A stretch of 64,000 nt of DNA from Gammaproteobacteria bacterium (GCA_029862125.1 JAOTXY010000003.1:1-64000), one strand, 5' to 3'. Shown: positions 33,619 to 43,795, numbered from the stretch's first letter. The notes: generated by a model not told the origin, from the sequence alone. Translations and numbers: made by a program.

Positions 33619-36029
33619 GTTCGTACCAATTGGTTGTCAGGATCATAGAGAATCGGTTCCACCACTATTGCATCGTATTTCTCGCCCAGGATACCGACAC
33701 TGAGCCGAGTATCGATTTCGGCCTGGTCAGGATCGACGTAGGCATAGGCTATATTTTTTGCGACCCGATGACCATAACCCGCCGAGGTAACCGAGCCCAC
33801 CTGCCGTTCTCCTGCAAATACCGGGTCACCACCATGGGCGCTGGCAAACTCGCAAGCGACCGTCATCGATACCAGCAACTTACGCGGGCCGCGTTCGATT
33901 TGCTCGAGCAGGGCCTGCTTGCCGATAAAACTGTTCTTGTCCAGTTTGACGAAACGATCGAGTCTTGCCTCCAGTGGATTGTGTTCATAGATCAGGTCCG
34001 CTTTCCAGTGCAGGTAACCTTTTTCGAGGCGCATCGATTCGGTTGCGTAAAGCCCGAAGTAACCGAGGTCGAAAGCTTCGCCGGCTTCATTTAATAGCTG
34101 CCACACCAGGTAGAGTTGTTCGTTCTGTACGTGCAACTCGTAGGCAAGTTCACCTGAAAAACTGACATTCATCGCGGTGACTTCGGCATGACCGATAAAC
34201 ATCTGGCGGCAACGTAACCATGGAAAAGCCTCGTTGGACCAGTCACAACGCGGAGAGACCGATTGCAACAAGGCGCGAGATTTCGGTCCCGCTACGACCA
34301 GGATGGTATGGCTGTTCACCATTTCGGTAATCGTGACCGACTCGGGTTTGAATCGATTCAGCCAGTCCCGATCGTGCCACTCGGCGGCCGCGGCCGAACC
34401 CCACCAGTAGCGATTCTCGTCAAGTTTTACCAGGGTGGCCTCGCTTAGGATATTGCCCTTTTCAGTGAGCAGGTAACACAGTCCGAGCTTACCGATCTCG
34501 GTTGGCAGCCGGCCACAAATCATCTGATCGAGAAATGCTTCGACACCGTCACCACTGATTTCATAGCGGTTGAATCCGGACACCTCCATGATGCTGATAT
34601 GCTGTTGTAAATGTTCGACCTCGGTTGCAACCACGGCTTTGGTCGGGGTAAACCGGTAACTGTGCTCGTCAACGAAATCGGCATCCGGTTTGAAGAACAG
34701 GGCGCGCTCCCAGCCGTTGACGACACCCCAGGCACAGTTCAATTGATCGAGCACCGGGTAGAGAGGGGTGGAGCGCGCGAGACGAGATGCGGGGCGGTGC
34801 TCGTGTGGCATATGATAGTGAAACTCGTTCTGGTAATCCTCGATCGCCTTGAGGCAAGTATGTTCGGTGTTGGCGTACTGGGTGAAGCGACGAGGATCGA
34901 GAAACCAGGCATCCCATTCGCATTCGCCATGCACGATCATTTCGGCAAGCAACTTGCCGTGGCCACCTGCTTCACCGATACCGGCGCGAAGGCCGATTGC
35001 GCAATACGCGTTTTCCACGCCCGGGACAGGCCCAATCAACGGCGCCCCGTCGATGGTGTAGGTTATCGGGCCGTTGATGGTCGTGTGGATACCCGCCTCG
35101 GTAAGTGCGGGCAGCCGCTCGAATATGCGTTCCATGTTATCGAGACAGCGGTCGAGGTCGGAAGGACACAGCGCCTGGGTGAAATCCGCGTCGATTCCGT
35201 CCATGCCAAAGGTTTTGCAGTCTTGTTCGTAGACACCGACCAGTAACCCCAGTTTTTCCTGGCGACTGTAGAAGTCATCCCCGGGATCACGGATGATGGG
35301 CACCCGAAAATCGAGCGCCTCGAGTTCCGGCATGGTATCGGTCAGGAAATACATGTGCTCCATCGAGGTGACCGGATGGGTCACGCCGAGCATATTGCCA
35401 ACCTCGTTCACCCGGTAGCCGGTCGCGTTGACCACTTTTTCGCAGGTAATGTCGCCGTTTTTGGTATGAACAATAAATTCACCACCGGGTTTGCGGGTTA
35501 TGTTTTCGACGGGATTGAATCGATAAACCTCAGCACCCGCCTCGCGCGCCTTGCGCGCCAGGGCAAAGGTGATACCGGCCGGGTCGATATCACCATCAAG
35601 CGGGTCCCACCAGGCGCCCAGTAATCCCTGGGTATTCATCAGGGGATGGCGCCTGCCCGCTTCATCGGCGTCGATGAACTCCATGTCTACGCCCATACCA
35701 GCCGCCATGCCGACGAAATGCCGGTAGGTGTCGACCTGGTCACGGGTATGCGCAAGGCGCATCCCGCCGGTGATATGGTAGGAGATCGGGTTTTCCGGAT
35801 CGGCGGCGAGTTCGCGATATAGATCAATACTGTGACGTTTGAGCGCAACCATGGTCTGGTTGCCGCCAAACTGGGTGACCTGGGCGGCTGCATGCCAGGT
35901 CGAGCCCGAAGTCAATTCATCACGCTCGACCAGCACCACATCGGTCCAGCCCTCGCGGGTCAAATGATAGAGTGTTGAGCAACCGGCGATGCCGCCACCT
36001 ATAACGACAACGCGCGCATGAGATTTCAT
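33615..36029 (-). CDS. FAD-dependent dimethylglycine/sarcosine-type demethylase with GcvT domain
   Basis: 804 aa, the usual length. Residues 5-375 are a DAO-type FAD domain (VVVIGGGIAGCSTLYHL, then TSGSTWHAAAQV with the His used for covalent flavin linkage in dimethylglycine dehydrogenase). A short linker follows, then a folate-binding GcvT part (about 425-800: FNRYEISGDGVEAFLDQM, then SFSGELAYELHVQ, then AYVDPDQAEI at the end). Such enzymes remove an N-methyl group and pass it to tetrahydrofolate. It begins an operon with the MttB-like gene, so together they probably strip methyl groups from one substrate. Confidence 0.9.
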   Translation of the reverse strand: MKSHARVVVIGGGIAGCSTLYHLTREGWTDVVLVERDELTSGSTWHAAAQVTQFGGNQTMVALKRHSIDLYRELAADPENPISYHITGGMRLAHTRDQVDTYRHFVGMAAGMGVDMEFIDADEAGRRHPLMNTQGLLGAWWDPLDGDIDPAGITFALARKAREAGAEVYRFNPVENITRKPGGEFIVHTKNGDITCEKVVNATGYRVNEVGNMLGVTHPVTSMEHMYFLTDTMPELEALDFRVPIIRDPGDDFYSRQEKLGLLVGVYEQDCKTFGMDGIDADFTQALCPSDLDRCLDNMERIFERLPALTEAGIHTTINGPITYTIDGAPLIGPVPGVENAYCAIGLRAGIGEAGGHGKLLAEMIVHGECEWDAWFLDPRRFTQYANTEHTCLKAIEDYQNEFHYHMPHEHRPASRLARSTPLYPVLDQLNCAWGVVNGWERALFFKPDADFVDEHSYRFTPTKAVVATEVEHLQQHISIMEVSGFNRYEISGDGVEAFLDQMICGRLPTEIGKLGLCYLLTEKGNILSEATLVKLDENRYWWGSAAAAEWHDRDWLNRFKPESVTITEMVNSHTILVVAGPKSRALLQSVSPRCDWSNEAFPWLRCRQMFIGHAEVTAMNVSFSGELAYELHVQNEQLYLVWQLLNEAGEAFDLGYFGLYATESMRLEKGYLHWKADLIYEHNPLEARLDRFVKLDKNSFIGKQALLEQIERGPRKLLVSMTVACEFASAHGGDPVFAGERQVGSVTSAGYGHRVAKNIAYAYVDPDQAEIDTRLSVGILGEKYDAIVVEPILYDPDNQLVRT

Positions 36030-36083
36030 ATTGTAAGTAGTATCATGGAATAGATTTCAGTGAAATAGATAAGGGACCTGATC

Positions 36084-36917
36084 ATGAGGAAATTCTTAAT
36101 CATCTGCTTTTCATTCTTTTTTTCATCCGGCATTGCACTGGCCGATGTGCAGATTACGATCAAGGGCGACAAGGGACGCATCAGCACGTTTAGCAGCAAT
36201 GGCAAGATGGCGCGTATCGAAGATAAACAAATGCCCGGCTATGTGTTAATCGATCATACAAGCGGTGATTTTTATATGGTCGATACCAAACGTGGTGAAA
36301 TTATGAGGAGCGGTATCGGCAAGGGAGATGTTGCCGTCAACGCTTCGAAAATTAGCATAAACCTTAAGGATAAAGGTGACGGACAAAAGATTGCAGGTTA
36401 TTCAACCCGTAAATTGGAAATGATCGCGAATGGAGAAAACTGTGGCACTATTTACGCCTCGAGCAAATTGCTAAAAAATAATGAGATTCGAGCAATTTTC
36501 GAGTCGATGCGAAGCATGCAACAATTTTCCCGCAACATGACAGGGGGTATGGGCGGAATCATGTCGGTATGCCAGCAAGCTAACATGCAGCTAGCCGACA
36601 AGATCGAATCGAGCGGGGTGCCGATGCGAGTGCTCGATCAAAGCGGCAAGCTGCAATCGGAAGTGGTAGCGGTCGATACGAAAAAGAAGTTTGCCGCCAG
36701 TCACTACACGCTGCCATCTGGCATGAAGGTTGTTGATATGAGCGACAAGATGAACCAGGCGGAACAAGAAACCCAGCAGATGATGGGAGATATGCCGAAT
36801 ATGGGCGAGTTGATGAAGCAGATACAACAGGGCGGCGGGCAGATGACGGAAGAAATGCAGCAGCAAATGGAGCAGATGCAGGAAATGATGAAACAGCTGC
36901 AGCAACAATCCCAGTAG
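36084..36917 (+). CDS. exported protein with Met/Gln-rich C-terminus, DUF4412-like
   Basis: 277 aa. A signal peptide (MRKFLIICFSFFFSSGIALA) is followed by a beta-rich region (VQITIKGDKGRISTFSSNGK, MPGYVLIDHTSGDFYMVDTK), reminiscent of DUF4412/LolA-like periplasmic folds. The last 60 residues are a low-complexity helix rich in Met, Gln and Glu (MGDMPNMGELMKQIQQGGGQ, then MTEEMQQQMEQMQEMMKQLQ), which might bind a metal such as copper or serve as a coiled coil. A ribosome-binding site AAGGGA lies 11 bp before the ATG. It diverges from the FAD/GcvT gene. Function unknown. Confidence 0.78.
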   Translation: MRKFLIICFSFFFSSGIALADVQITIKGDKGRISTFSSNGKMARIEDKQMPGYVLIDHTSGDFYMVDTKRGEIMRSGIGKGDVAVNASKISINLKDKGDGQKIAGYSTRKLEMIANGENCGTIYASSKLLKNNEIRAIFESMRSMQQFSRNMTGGMGGIMSVCQQANMQLADKIESSGVPMRVLDQSGKLQSEVVAVDTKKKFAASHYTLPSGMKVVDMSDKMNQAEQETQQMMGDMPNMGELMKQIQQGGGQMTEEMQQQMEQMQEMMKQLQQQSQ

Positions 36918-36954
36918 AACAGCAAAATTTCCGTTGCCTGGAAACTAACCTAAT

Positions 36955-38154
36955 CTAGTCCAGGATTTCCGAGACCTCTTCATCAATGATGCTGCCAATA
37001 ACCTCCATATCCTCAACCGAGAAGGTGAGCGGAATACGCAGGTCGAAGGTGGTTGCCAGGATTTCCAGAGTTTGCGGCAATTGCTGGCTGCCATCGATAT
37101 AGCGCCAGCTGTCGTAACGACTGGTAAAGCCGTGCGGCTCGATGCCGCCGAACCACTTCAATTCCACACCGCGCGCCGCGCAGCCGGCAACGAAATTGCC
37201 CACCTGTTCCTGATCCAGTCCCGGTACGCGAAACTGCAACGAACTGCCGACAAAGGATTCCTTGTCGGGTCTTTGAGGCAAATGAATTTGCACATTCTTT
37301 GCTAGTCGTGTTGCGAGTGCCCGGTAGCGGTCATTCCAGCGAGCGCAATTTTTATCAAGGCCGGGTAATTGGGCGCGCAGGATCGCAGCACGCAGGTTAT
37401 CCATGCGGCCACTGTAATTCGGGGTATCGAGCTTGATATCGGTAAAAACATCGGCTTCGGGTACGGTACCGTGGCGCTCGAATAACATGTAGGAACCGGA
37501 GTAGATGATGGCCCGTGCAATGATTTCGTCGTCATCGGTAGTCAGGAACCCGCCTTCACCCGAATTGAGATGTTTGTAAGTCTGAGTGCTGAAGCAGGCA
37601 ATTTTGCCAAAACTACCCGCCCTTTTGCCGTTCCAGTGCGCGCCCATGGTATGCGCGCAATCCTCGATTAGCGTTACCCCGTGTTTTTTACATAGTGCTG
37701 TTACCGCGGTCATATCTGCGATGTGTCCACGCATGTGGGAAATCATGAAGAAGCGCGCCTTTGACTGCAGCATCATGGCTTCGAGATGCGCCAGGTCGAC
37801 ACAAAAGTTGTGATCGATCTCGACCAACACCGGTTTGCCACCGGCGTTGTCGATGGCACCGGGCACCGGGGCGAGCGTGAAGGCGTTACTGAGTACCACT
37901 TCGCCGGGTTGAATACCGGCCGCCTTTAATGCGATATGCATTGAGTAGCCTCCCGAAGTACAGGCAAGGCAGTAGCGCTGACCCATGTAGGCGGCAAATT
38001 CCCGCTCCAGTAAGGCCGTTTCGGAAGTTTCGTCTTCGACCGTGTTGTATCGATGCAGCCTGCCACTACGTAAAACTGCAATGGCCTGATCGATACCCGA
38101 ATCGGGTATGGCCTCCTGCTGGGTGAAAGGCTTGGAGAAGACGGATTTAGTCAT
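36955..38154 (-). CDS. DegT/DnrJ/EryC1/StrS-family aminotransferase
   Basis: 399 aa PLP enzyme with CTSGGYSMHIALKAAGIQPG, LIEDCAHTMGAHWNGKRAGS and the PLP-lysine segment QTYKHLNSGEGGFL. The family aminates keto-sugars or acts as regulators/dehydratases in sugar and antibiotic routes; some members use keto-cyclitols. No sugar-nucleotide genes are adjacent, so the substrate is open. It follows the D-cysteine-desulfhydrase-like gene by 48 bp on the same strand, so both PLP enzymes are probably co-transcribed. Confidence 0.85.
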   Translation of the reverse strand: MTKSVFSKPFTQQEAIPDSGIDQAIAVLRSGRLHRYNTVEDETSETALLEREFAAYMGQRYCLACTSGGYSMHIALKAAGIQPGEVVLSNAFTLAPVPGAIDNAGGKPVLVEIDHNFCVDLAHLEAMMLQSKARFFMISHMRGHIADMTAVTALCKKHGVTLIEDCAHTMGAHWNGKRAGSFGKIACFSTQTYKHLNSGEGGFLTTDDDEIIARAIIYSGSYMLFERHGTVPEADVFTDIKLDTPNYSGRMDNLRAAILRAQLPGLDKNCARWNDRYRALATRLAKNVQIHLPQRPDKESFVGSSLQFRVPGLDQEQVGNFVAGCAARGVELKWFGGIEPHGFTSRYDSWRYIDGSQQLPQTLEILATTFDLRIPLTFSVEDMEVIGSIIDEEVSEILD

Positions 38155-38202
38155 TCGACGCTAATCTCTTGCGGAGATACATGGCGAAACTCTCTCGATG
38201 CC

Positions 38203-39228
38203 TCAGTTATAACCCGGCAGGTCAAAGATTTTAGGGTAGGCAAACAACGAAACGCTACCGCCGGTATGCAGAAAGACGACGTTTTCACCCTGCTTGAAAT
38301 GACCCGTGCGTACCAGGTCGATGAGGCCCGCAAATCCCTTGCCCGTGTATACGGGATCCAGCAGGATACCTTCGAAACTTGCCAGCATCTTGACGGCCTC
38401 GACCATCGAGTTGGTGGGCAGGCCGTAGCCATCCCCGACGTAGTCGCTGTTGGCGACTATCTTTTCTCGTGCGACCAGGTCCGGGCTCAGCCCCATGAAC
38501 CCGGCGGTACGCTGAGCCAGCGTATAAACATTGTCTTCCTGTTTTTGTTTAGGCCTGCGTACGCTGACACCGTAGACTGGAATCCCGCTATTCATTGCTT
38601 CCATGCCCACTACCAGTCCTGCCTGGGTGCCGGCGCTGCCGGTTGCATGCACCAGGTGATCGATCCGCAACGAGCGCTCGTTCGCCTGGTGGGTTAATTC
38701 GAACGCCGCGTTGACATAGCCAAGTGCGCCGGTTTCGTTTGAGCCGCCACCGGGAATAATATAAGGTTTTCTTCCATCGTCGCGTAACTGTTGTCCGAGT
38801 TGCTCCATTTCCGCGTTCATATCGCTGTCGACCGGGCGAATGGAAATGGAGGCACCGTGCAGTTGGTCGAGTAAAACGTTGCCATTGTGGGCATAGGCCT
38901 CGTCATGGAATCCGGTGCGATCCTCGAGCAGGATATGGCAGTCTAAACCGAGTTTTGCCGCGATCGCACAGGTCTGGCGCGCGTGGTTTGACTGGGTCGC
39001 CCCCTCGGTGATGATCGTGTCGGCATCTCGCTCAACCGCCTCGGCCATCAGGAACTCGAGCTTGCGCGTCTTGTTGCCGCCCGATGACAGGCCGGTACAG
39101 TCGTCGCGCTTGATCCAGAGGTTGGGTCCACCGAGATGCTCGGAGATGCGCTCTAACGGCTCGAGCGGGGTGGGTAGATGGGCGAAATGCAGTCGCGGGA
39201 AACGGGATAGATGCACGACGATCTCCAA
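38203..39228 (-). CDS. D-cysteine desulfhydrase / ACC-deaminase-family PLP enzyme
   Basis: 341 aa, full-length fold-type II PLP enzyme. Motifs: [20 protein letters not shown], then [17 protein letters not shown] (PLP lysine), [18 protein letters not shown], and [20 protein letters not shown]. This fits the D-cysteine desulfhydrase (DcyD) branch more than ACC deaminase; it would release sulfide, pyruvate and ammonia or deaminate a related D-amino acid. It is divergent from polB, with 79 bp between starts, and is followed by the DegT-family gene. Confidence 0.88.
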   Translation of the reverse strand: MEIVVHLSRFPRLHFAHLPTPLEPLERISEHLGGPNLWIKRDDCTGLSSGGNKTRKLEFLMAEAVERDADTIITEGATQSNHARQTCAIAAKLGLDCHILLEDRTGFHDEAYAHNGNVLLDQLHGASISIRPVDSDMNAEMEQLGQQLRDDGRKPYIIPGGGSNETGALGYVNAAFELTHQANERSLRIDHLVHATGSAGTQAGLVVGMEAMNSGIPVYGVSVRRPKQKQEDNVYTLAQRTAGFMGLSPDLVAREKIVANSDYVGDGYGLPTNSMVEAVKMLASFEGILLDPVYTGKGFAGLIDLVRTGHFKQGENVVFLHTGGSVSLFAYPKIFDLPGYN

Positions 39229-39307
39229 AGATGATGCATGATTACAAGGTGACCCGCGATAATAATGTAATGTGCGTTAAAGTTAACCTTTTTTCGGAAG
39301 TAACTCG

Positions 39308-41662
39308 TTGACACCTGCATTTTTATTGACGCGCCAATGGTCTGATGACAAGGACGGTGTGCGCCTGGATTTCTGGCTGACTGCCGCGCAAGGCCCGCTG
39401 ATGGTTTCGATTCACCAACAGCAAGCCCTGTTTTTTATCCGGCAAGACGACGCGCAAATGGCGGACACGTTGATCGGCAAGCTTCGCGGCGTTTCGATTA
39501 AACCGCTGCAGCTGAAAACTTTCGACGAACAACCCGTCAGCGGGGTTTACTTCGACTCGCAGCAACAGCTTTATCGTTCGCGCGACAGGTTCGTACAAAA
39601 CGGCATCGCCTGTTACGAAGCCGATATTCGTCCGACCGAACGATTCCTGTGCGAACGTTTCATTACGGCCTCGGTCGATATCAATGCGGACTATAGTAAA
39701 GAGGGCCTGCAAAACGTTCGTTTGCAGCCCGGTGAATACACGCCGAGTTTCGAGGTTATGTCGCTCGACATCGAATCCGACTATGAAACCGATCTGCTTT
39801 TTTCAATTGCGTTTGTGACCGCCAGTACCAACCGGGTCCTGATGATCGGGGATGGCGTGGATAGCGACCTAATCGAGTATGTCGCTGATGAGGCCAGTCT
39901 GCTAAGCAGGTGGATCGAGTGGGTCGAGCGTATCGATCCCGATATTCTGATCGGCTGGAACGTGATCAATTTTGATCTCAGGCTGTTGCAGAAAAAGTCG
40001 CAGGCACTTGGTGTGCCGCTCAGCATCGGCCGTGGCGCATCGCAGCCGGTGTGGCGCCAATCCCAGGCTGATCGCAACCATCATTTCGTACTGATCCCGG
40101 GAAGGGTGGTGCTTGATGGCATCGATACGTTGCGCTCCGCTACCTATAACTTCGCCAGCTTCGCGCTGGAATCGGTAGCCCGGGAGTTGCTAGGTAGAGG
40201 TAAATTGATTCACGATAAAACGCACTCTGACCCTTTTTATAAGGCAAAAGAAATCAGGCGACAATTCGAGCAGGAGAAGGAAACCCTGGCGGCATACAAC
40301 CTGGAAGATTGCCAACTGGTGTGGGATATTTTTGAAAAGACCGAGCTGGTCAGGTTTTCCATCGAACGCGCCAGGCTTACCGGCCTGGAAATAGATCGCA
40401 CCGGCGGCTCGGTCGCCGCATTCGATAATCTCTACCTGCCGCGATTACACCGCAAGGGCTACATTGCACCGAACATCGGTGACTACCAGGGAGAGTTGAG
40501 CGCACCGGGAGGATATGTCATGGATTCGACCCCGGGGTTGCAGGATTCAGTACTGGTGCTCGATTACAAAAGCCTTTACCCGAGTATTATCCGGACTTTC
40601 CGTGTCGATCCTTTGGCACGGGTCGCAGCGCAACGGGCTGATCCGCAAGATGTTATTCCCGGTTACGATGGAGCGAGTTTTCACAAGCGCGATCACATCT
40701 TGCCGAAGATCATTGAAAACCTTTGGGCAGCACGTGACGAGGCCAAGCGTGACGGCAATGCCGCTTTATCGCAGGCAATCAAGATCATCATGAATTCGTT
40801 TTACGGCGTGCTTGGCACTTCTGGCTGTCGGCTACACGATTCCCGCCTGACCAGTTCAATCACGAAGCGGGGCCACGACATCATTATCCAGACGGTCAAA
40901 CTCATCGAGGCAGAGGGTTACGAGGTAATCTACGGCGATACCGATTCAGTTTTCGTTTCCTTAAACGGCTCGCGAGACAATCGCACCGCGGCCGATATCG
41001 GCAACCACCTGGTCGCTACAATCAATCGATACTGGCGCGATTACCTGCAGCAGGAGTACGCTATCGAATCCTGCCTGGAAATGGAGTTTGAGACCCATTT
41101 TCGGCAGTTCTTCATGCCGACCATGCGTGGCTCGGAGCAGGGCAGCAAGAAACGCTATGCCGGTCTTATCGACGATGAGCAGGGTAAGCGTAATATTGTT
41201 TACAAGGGTCTTGAAACAGTGCGTACCGACTGGACCGAGCTGGCCCGTGAATTTCAGCAAACACTTTACCAGCTGATTTTTGATGGCGAAGAATATGCTG
41301 ATTATATCCGGCAGACGGTGGCGGATCTTTATGATGGCAGGTTCGATCATCAATTGGTGTACCGTAAGCGGCTGCATAAGAAACTTGCCGAGTACCAGAA
41401 AAATATTCCACCGCATGCGCAGGCTGCAATCAAGGCCGAAGCCGAGTTCAAGCAGAATCAACAACCTTCACGCTATCGCAACCGAAGCTGGATCGAGTAC
41501 GTGATTACCGTTGCCGGCGCACAAACCCTGGAATGTCAGAATGCAAAGCTCGACTATGAACACATCGTTGAAAAACAACTGACGCCAATCGCAGACACCA
41601 TCCTCAATGCGATTGGCTCTTCAATGGATGAAATTGCCCGTCAACAACAAAGCCTGTTTTAG
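39308..41662 (+). CDS. polB: DNA polymerase II (family B)
   Basis: 784 aa, as in E. coli Pol II. Exonuclease motif I is SLDIESD; polymerase motifs are DYKSLYPSII (A), KIIMNSFYGVLG (B) and IYGDTDSVF (C), all with intact catalytic aspartates. It copies DNA with proofreading and helps replication past damage, usually under SOS control; I see no obvious LexA box in the 79-bp gap. The start is TTG at 39308, with GGAAG 8 bp upstream; no ATG lies near. It diverges from the D-cysteine-desulfhydrase-like gene. Confidence 0.95.
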   Translation: MTPAFLLTRQWSDDKDGVRLDFWLTAAQGPLMVSIHQQQALFFIRQDDAQMADTLIGKLRGVSIKPLQLKTFDEQPVSGVYFDSQQQLYRSRDRFVQNGIACYEADIRPTERFLCERFITASVDINADYSKEGLQNVRLQPGEYTPSFEVMSLDIESDYETDLLFSIAFVTASTNRVLMIGDGVDSDLIEYVADEASLLSRWIEWVERIDPDILIGWNVINFDLRLLQKKSQALGVPLSIGRGASQPVWRQSQADRNHHFVLIPGRVVLDGIDTLRSATYNFASFALESVARELLGRGKLIHDKTHSDPFYKAKEIRRQFEQEKETLAAYNLEDCQLVWDIFEKTELVRFSIERARLTGLEIDRTGGSVAAFDNLYLPRLHRKGYIAPNIGDYQGELSAPGGYVMDSTPGLQDSVLVLDYKSLYPSIIRTFRVDPLARVAAQRADPQDVIPGYDGASFHKRDHILPKIIENLWAARDEAKRDGNAALSQAIKIIMNSFYGVLGTSGCRLHDSRLTSSITKRGHDIIIQTVKLIEAEGYEVIYGDTDSVFVSLNGSRDNRTAADIGNHLVATINRYWRDYLQQEYAIESCLEMEFETHFRQFFMPTMRGSEQGSKKRYAGLIDDEQGKRNIVYKGLETVRTDWTELAREFQQTLYQLIFDGEEYADYIRQTVADLYDGRFDHQLVYRKRLHKKLAEYQKNIPPHAQAAIKAEAEFKQNQQPSRYRNRSWIEYVITVAGAQTLECQNAKLDYEHIVEKQLTPIADTILNAIGSSMDEIARQQQSLF

Positions 41663-41709
41663 AGAACGTTATTCCTGGGACGAGTGGGTCACGCGTTGAC
41701 TGCAAATCA

Positions 41710-41739
41710 TCCCGGAATGCGCAGGGCGCAGTTCCGGGA
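41710..41739. terminator. stable hairpin between convergent genes
   Basis: TCCCGGAATGCGC, AGG, GCGCAGTTCCGGGA form a stem of about 13 bp with one bulge, then TCTTGTT. It lies 47 bp after polB and before the convergent cytochrome P460 operon end (41816), a likely shared terminator. Confidence 0.55.
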
Positions 41740-41815
41740 TCTTGTTAGAAAGGCATAATTCCAGGTTTCCGATACGTCGGACTGCCGCTTACCCGCGATG
41801 ACATCCAGGTGTCGA

Positions 41816-42343
41816 TCAGTCCCGTAGAAACATCATGTCACCACCGGGTGCAGCGGTGTGACAGGCGATACAACCCTTCGGCTTACCCTTGGCTACCTTG
41901 CCTGCCAGCAGCATACCCTTTGGATTGGTGTCGATACTACCGTCCGCCTTGTACTTGGCCCAGAACCAGTCCTTGGTTTCAGGGTCGTAACCCGGACGCT
42001 TCAGCATCACGGTAACGGCTTTCAGGTACTTCCCTGGATCACTGGCGACATTGGCGATACTGACGCCTTCACCGCCGTAATTGCGCTTGACGATTATGTC
42101 GTGCAGTTTTCCATCTAATGCTATCTTTCCCGAGATGGTATCGAGTATCGCTCCATGCGGGTGCTGACCGGTATAGGGCCGTGACATCAGCCCGTCTTCT
42201 CCGGCATAGCCGGCATCCAGCATGGTCTGCCAAAGGTTATTGGCGTAGTTGACATCTTCTTCACCGCCAAACGGTGCTGCTGCATTGACGCTCCCGGTCA
42301 AAAATACAAGAACTCCCAGGCATAACATTTTCATTGTTTTCAT
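41816..42343 (-). CDS. cytochrome P460-family c-type haem protein
   Basis: 175 aa from ATG 42343, preceded by GGGGAG; a start at 42367 would overlap the previous gene. Signal peptide: MKTMKMLCLGVLVFLTGSVNA. The haem site CIACH lies near the C-terminus, followed by TAAPGGDMMFLRD, and a conserved DWFWAKYKADGS precedes it, all typical of the P460 domain. Relatives oxidise hydroxylamine or bind NO in the periplasm, using a lysine-crosslinked haem; YKADG holds a suitable Lys. It is the last gene of a minus-strand operon of four, 15 bp after the beta-propeller gene. Confidence 0.85.
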   Translation of the reverse strand: MKTMKMLCLGVLVFLTGSVNAAAPFGGEEDVNYANNLWQTMLDAGYAGEDGLMSRPYTGQHPHGAILDTISGKIALDGKLHDIIVKRNYGGEGVSIANVASDPGKYLKAVTVMLKRPGYDPETKDWFWAKYKADGSIDTNPKGMLLAGKVAKGKPKGCIACHTAAPGGDMMFLRD

Positions 42344-42357
42344 TTGGACTCCCCTTT

Positions 42358-43359
42358 TTATTTGCATTGTGCCTGATTTTTGACAAGCGCCAGACCGGGA
42401 GGTTTCATTAATTTACGAAAAAACAGAATTTCCCTGGCATTGATCTGCAAAGGTAAAACCCATTGACCCTCGGGTTGCAGGTGACAGATGATATTGACTC
42501 GCCCGAGATCAAGCAGAATCAGTTTGCGATCGCGGTCGCTGAGCAGCAGGTATCCGGGTTGCGAAGGATGCATGCTCAGGTCCCGTGTAACTAAAGATTT
42601 GCGCGATCTGAATTCAAGTTTGTTGCGGTCAAAAACGCTAAGCGTGCCATCGCGATGGCTGCGATAAATACGGTTGGCATAATGTTGTAGGTTAATGGGT
42701 TGTGAATCACCCTCGAGCACAGCTGAAACTGCAGCGCCAAGCGCTGCAATTACCAGCGTATTGCCATCAAACAGGTTAACCGCGATCTGGTTATTACCGA
42801 GATCGACAGGACTGAATACCAGTTCCTGGGTGGCCTCAATATCGTGCTCCAGGCTGCCATCCGCGGCCGACACGGCGTAGACACTGTGATCCTGTCCACC
42901 GGTCCAAAGCATCGTTGTCGCCTCGTTGATAACGGGCGAATAAATCCATCCCGGAAACTGACTGCGCCAAATGATGTCGCCACGCTCAGGGTCGATCGCG
43001 TATAGAGTACCGTGCAGGCTTCCGGCAAATGCCCAGGTAGAGATACTCGGTGTGAATAGCGTGTGCTGCTTCTCGATGTGCCAGGCGATACTCCCGGTTT
43101 CAAGCTCGAGTGCATACAAACCCTGCGTGCTGCCGACCAGTAGCAAGGCTTCATGAATTACGGGCTCGAAGGTTTCAATACCCTGCAGGCTTGACCAGAG
43201 TGGTTCGGACTGGTTTTGATCGAATTTGTATATTCCCTGCCGAGAAACATAAATCGAGTCATCGACCAGGACAGGATTTGTGGGGTAGCCTGCCCGCGCC
43301 GATTGGATCGCTGGCAACAAGCTGGCAGCCATCAATATCGAGGCAATAAGCCTGTGCAT
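42358..43359 (-). CDS. PQQ-like beta-propeller periplasmic protein
   Basis: 333 aa with signal peptide MHRLIASILMAASLLPAIQS. It has repeated PQQ-type blades with a shared phrase: LYALELETGSIAWHIEKQHT, LYAIDPERGDIIWRSQFPGW, VYAVSAADGSLEHDIEATQE. No PQQ-dependent dehydrogenase active site is seen, so it is a BamB-like or dehydrogenase-like scaffold. It lies between the GFA-like gene (10 bp) and the P460 gene (15 bp) on one strand. A role in presenting or supporting the P460 cytochrome is an inference from this order. Confidence 0.82.
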   Translation of the reverse strand: MHRLIASILMAASLLPAIQSARAGYPTNPVLVDDSIYVSRQGIYKFDQNQSEPLWSSLQGIETFEPVIHEALLLVGSTQGLYALELETGSIAWHIEKQHTLFTPSISTWAFAGSLHGTLYAIDPERGDIIWRSQFPGWIYSPVINEATTMLWTGGQDHSVYAVSAADGSLEHDIEATQELVFSPVDLGNNQIAVNLFDGNTLVIAALGAAVSAVLEGDSQPINLQHYANRIYRSHRDGTLSVFDRNKLEFRSRKSLVTRDLSMHPSQPGYLLLSDRDRKLILLDLGRVNIICHLQPEGQWVLPLQINAREILFFRKLMKPPGLALVKNQAQCK

Positions 43360-43369
43360 GGCCTGGGCG

Positions 43370-43795
43370 TCAGTCTTTTACTTTGCGCGGCTGCAATTCA
43401 TCGTACTGCGGCAACCCGTCGACTGCTGCACGCCAGGGCGCCCGGTCTTTCCAGAATATGTTCTGCGTGGGTTTGATTCCCGGGTCTTCATCCAGGGTGC
43501 CGGCCGGGATGATCATCGCGGTGCCGCTTTGCGAAAGCCAGGGTAAAGAAGAACCACATTGCATGCAGAAGCAGGTGGCAAAATGCTTTGCATCCGGATG
43601 ATCAAAGCGACCGACCATCTCCCCGCCGCCAAGCCATTCGAATTGTTTTGGATCAACCAGGATATTGCTGGCGAAGGCGCTACCGGTGAACTTGCGACAG
43701 CGCGAGCAGTGACAGTACTGGAAAACATATTCAGGCCCGTGAAACTGGTAACTGACGGATCCGCACAGGCAACTACCCCTCGTGGTTTTACTCAT
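43370..43795 (-). CDS. GFA-family zinc protein (glutathione-dependent formaldehyde-activating-like)
   Basis: 141 aa from ATG 43795 (MSKTTRGSCLCGSVSYQF); the earlier frame up to 43909 overlaps the upstream gene. The zinc-binding cysteine set of the GFA fold is seen: GSCLCGSV, then YCHCSRCRKFTG, then FCMQCGSSLPW. Such proteins resemble glutathione-dependent formaldehyde-activating enzyme, but the true substrate is mostly unknown. It is the second gene of the operon, 40 bp after the P-loop protein. Formaldehyde handling would fit nearby demethylation genes, but this is an inference. Confidence 0.85.
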   Translation of the reverse strand: MSKTTRGSCLCGSVSYQFHGPEYVFQYCHCSRCRKFTGSAFASNILVDPKQFEWLGGGEMVGRFDHPDAKHFATCFCMQCGSSLPWLSQSGTAMIIPAGTLDEDPGIKPTQNIFWKDRAPWRAAVDGLPQYDELQPRKVKD

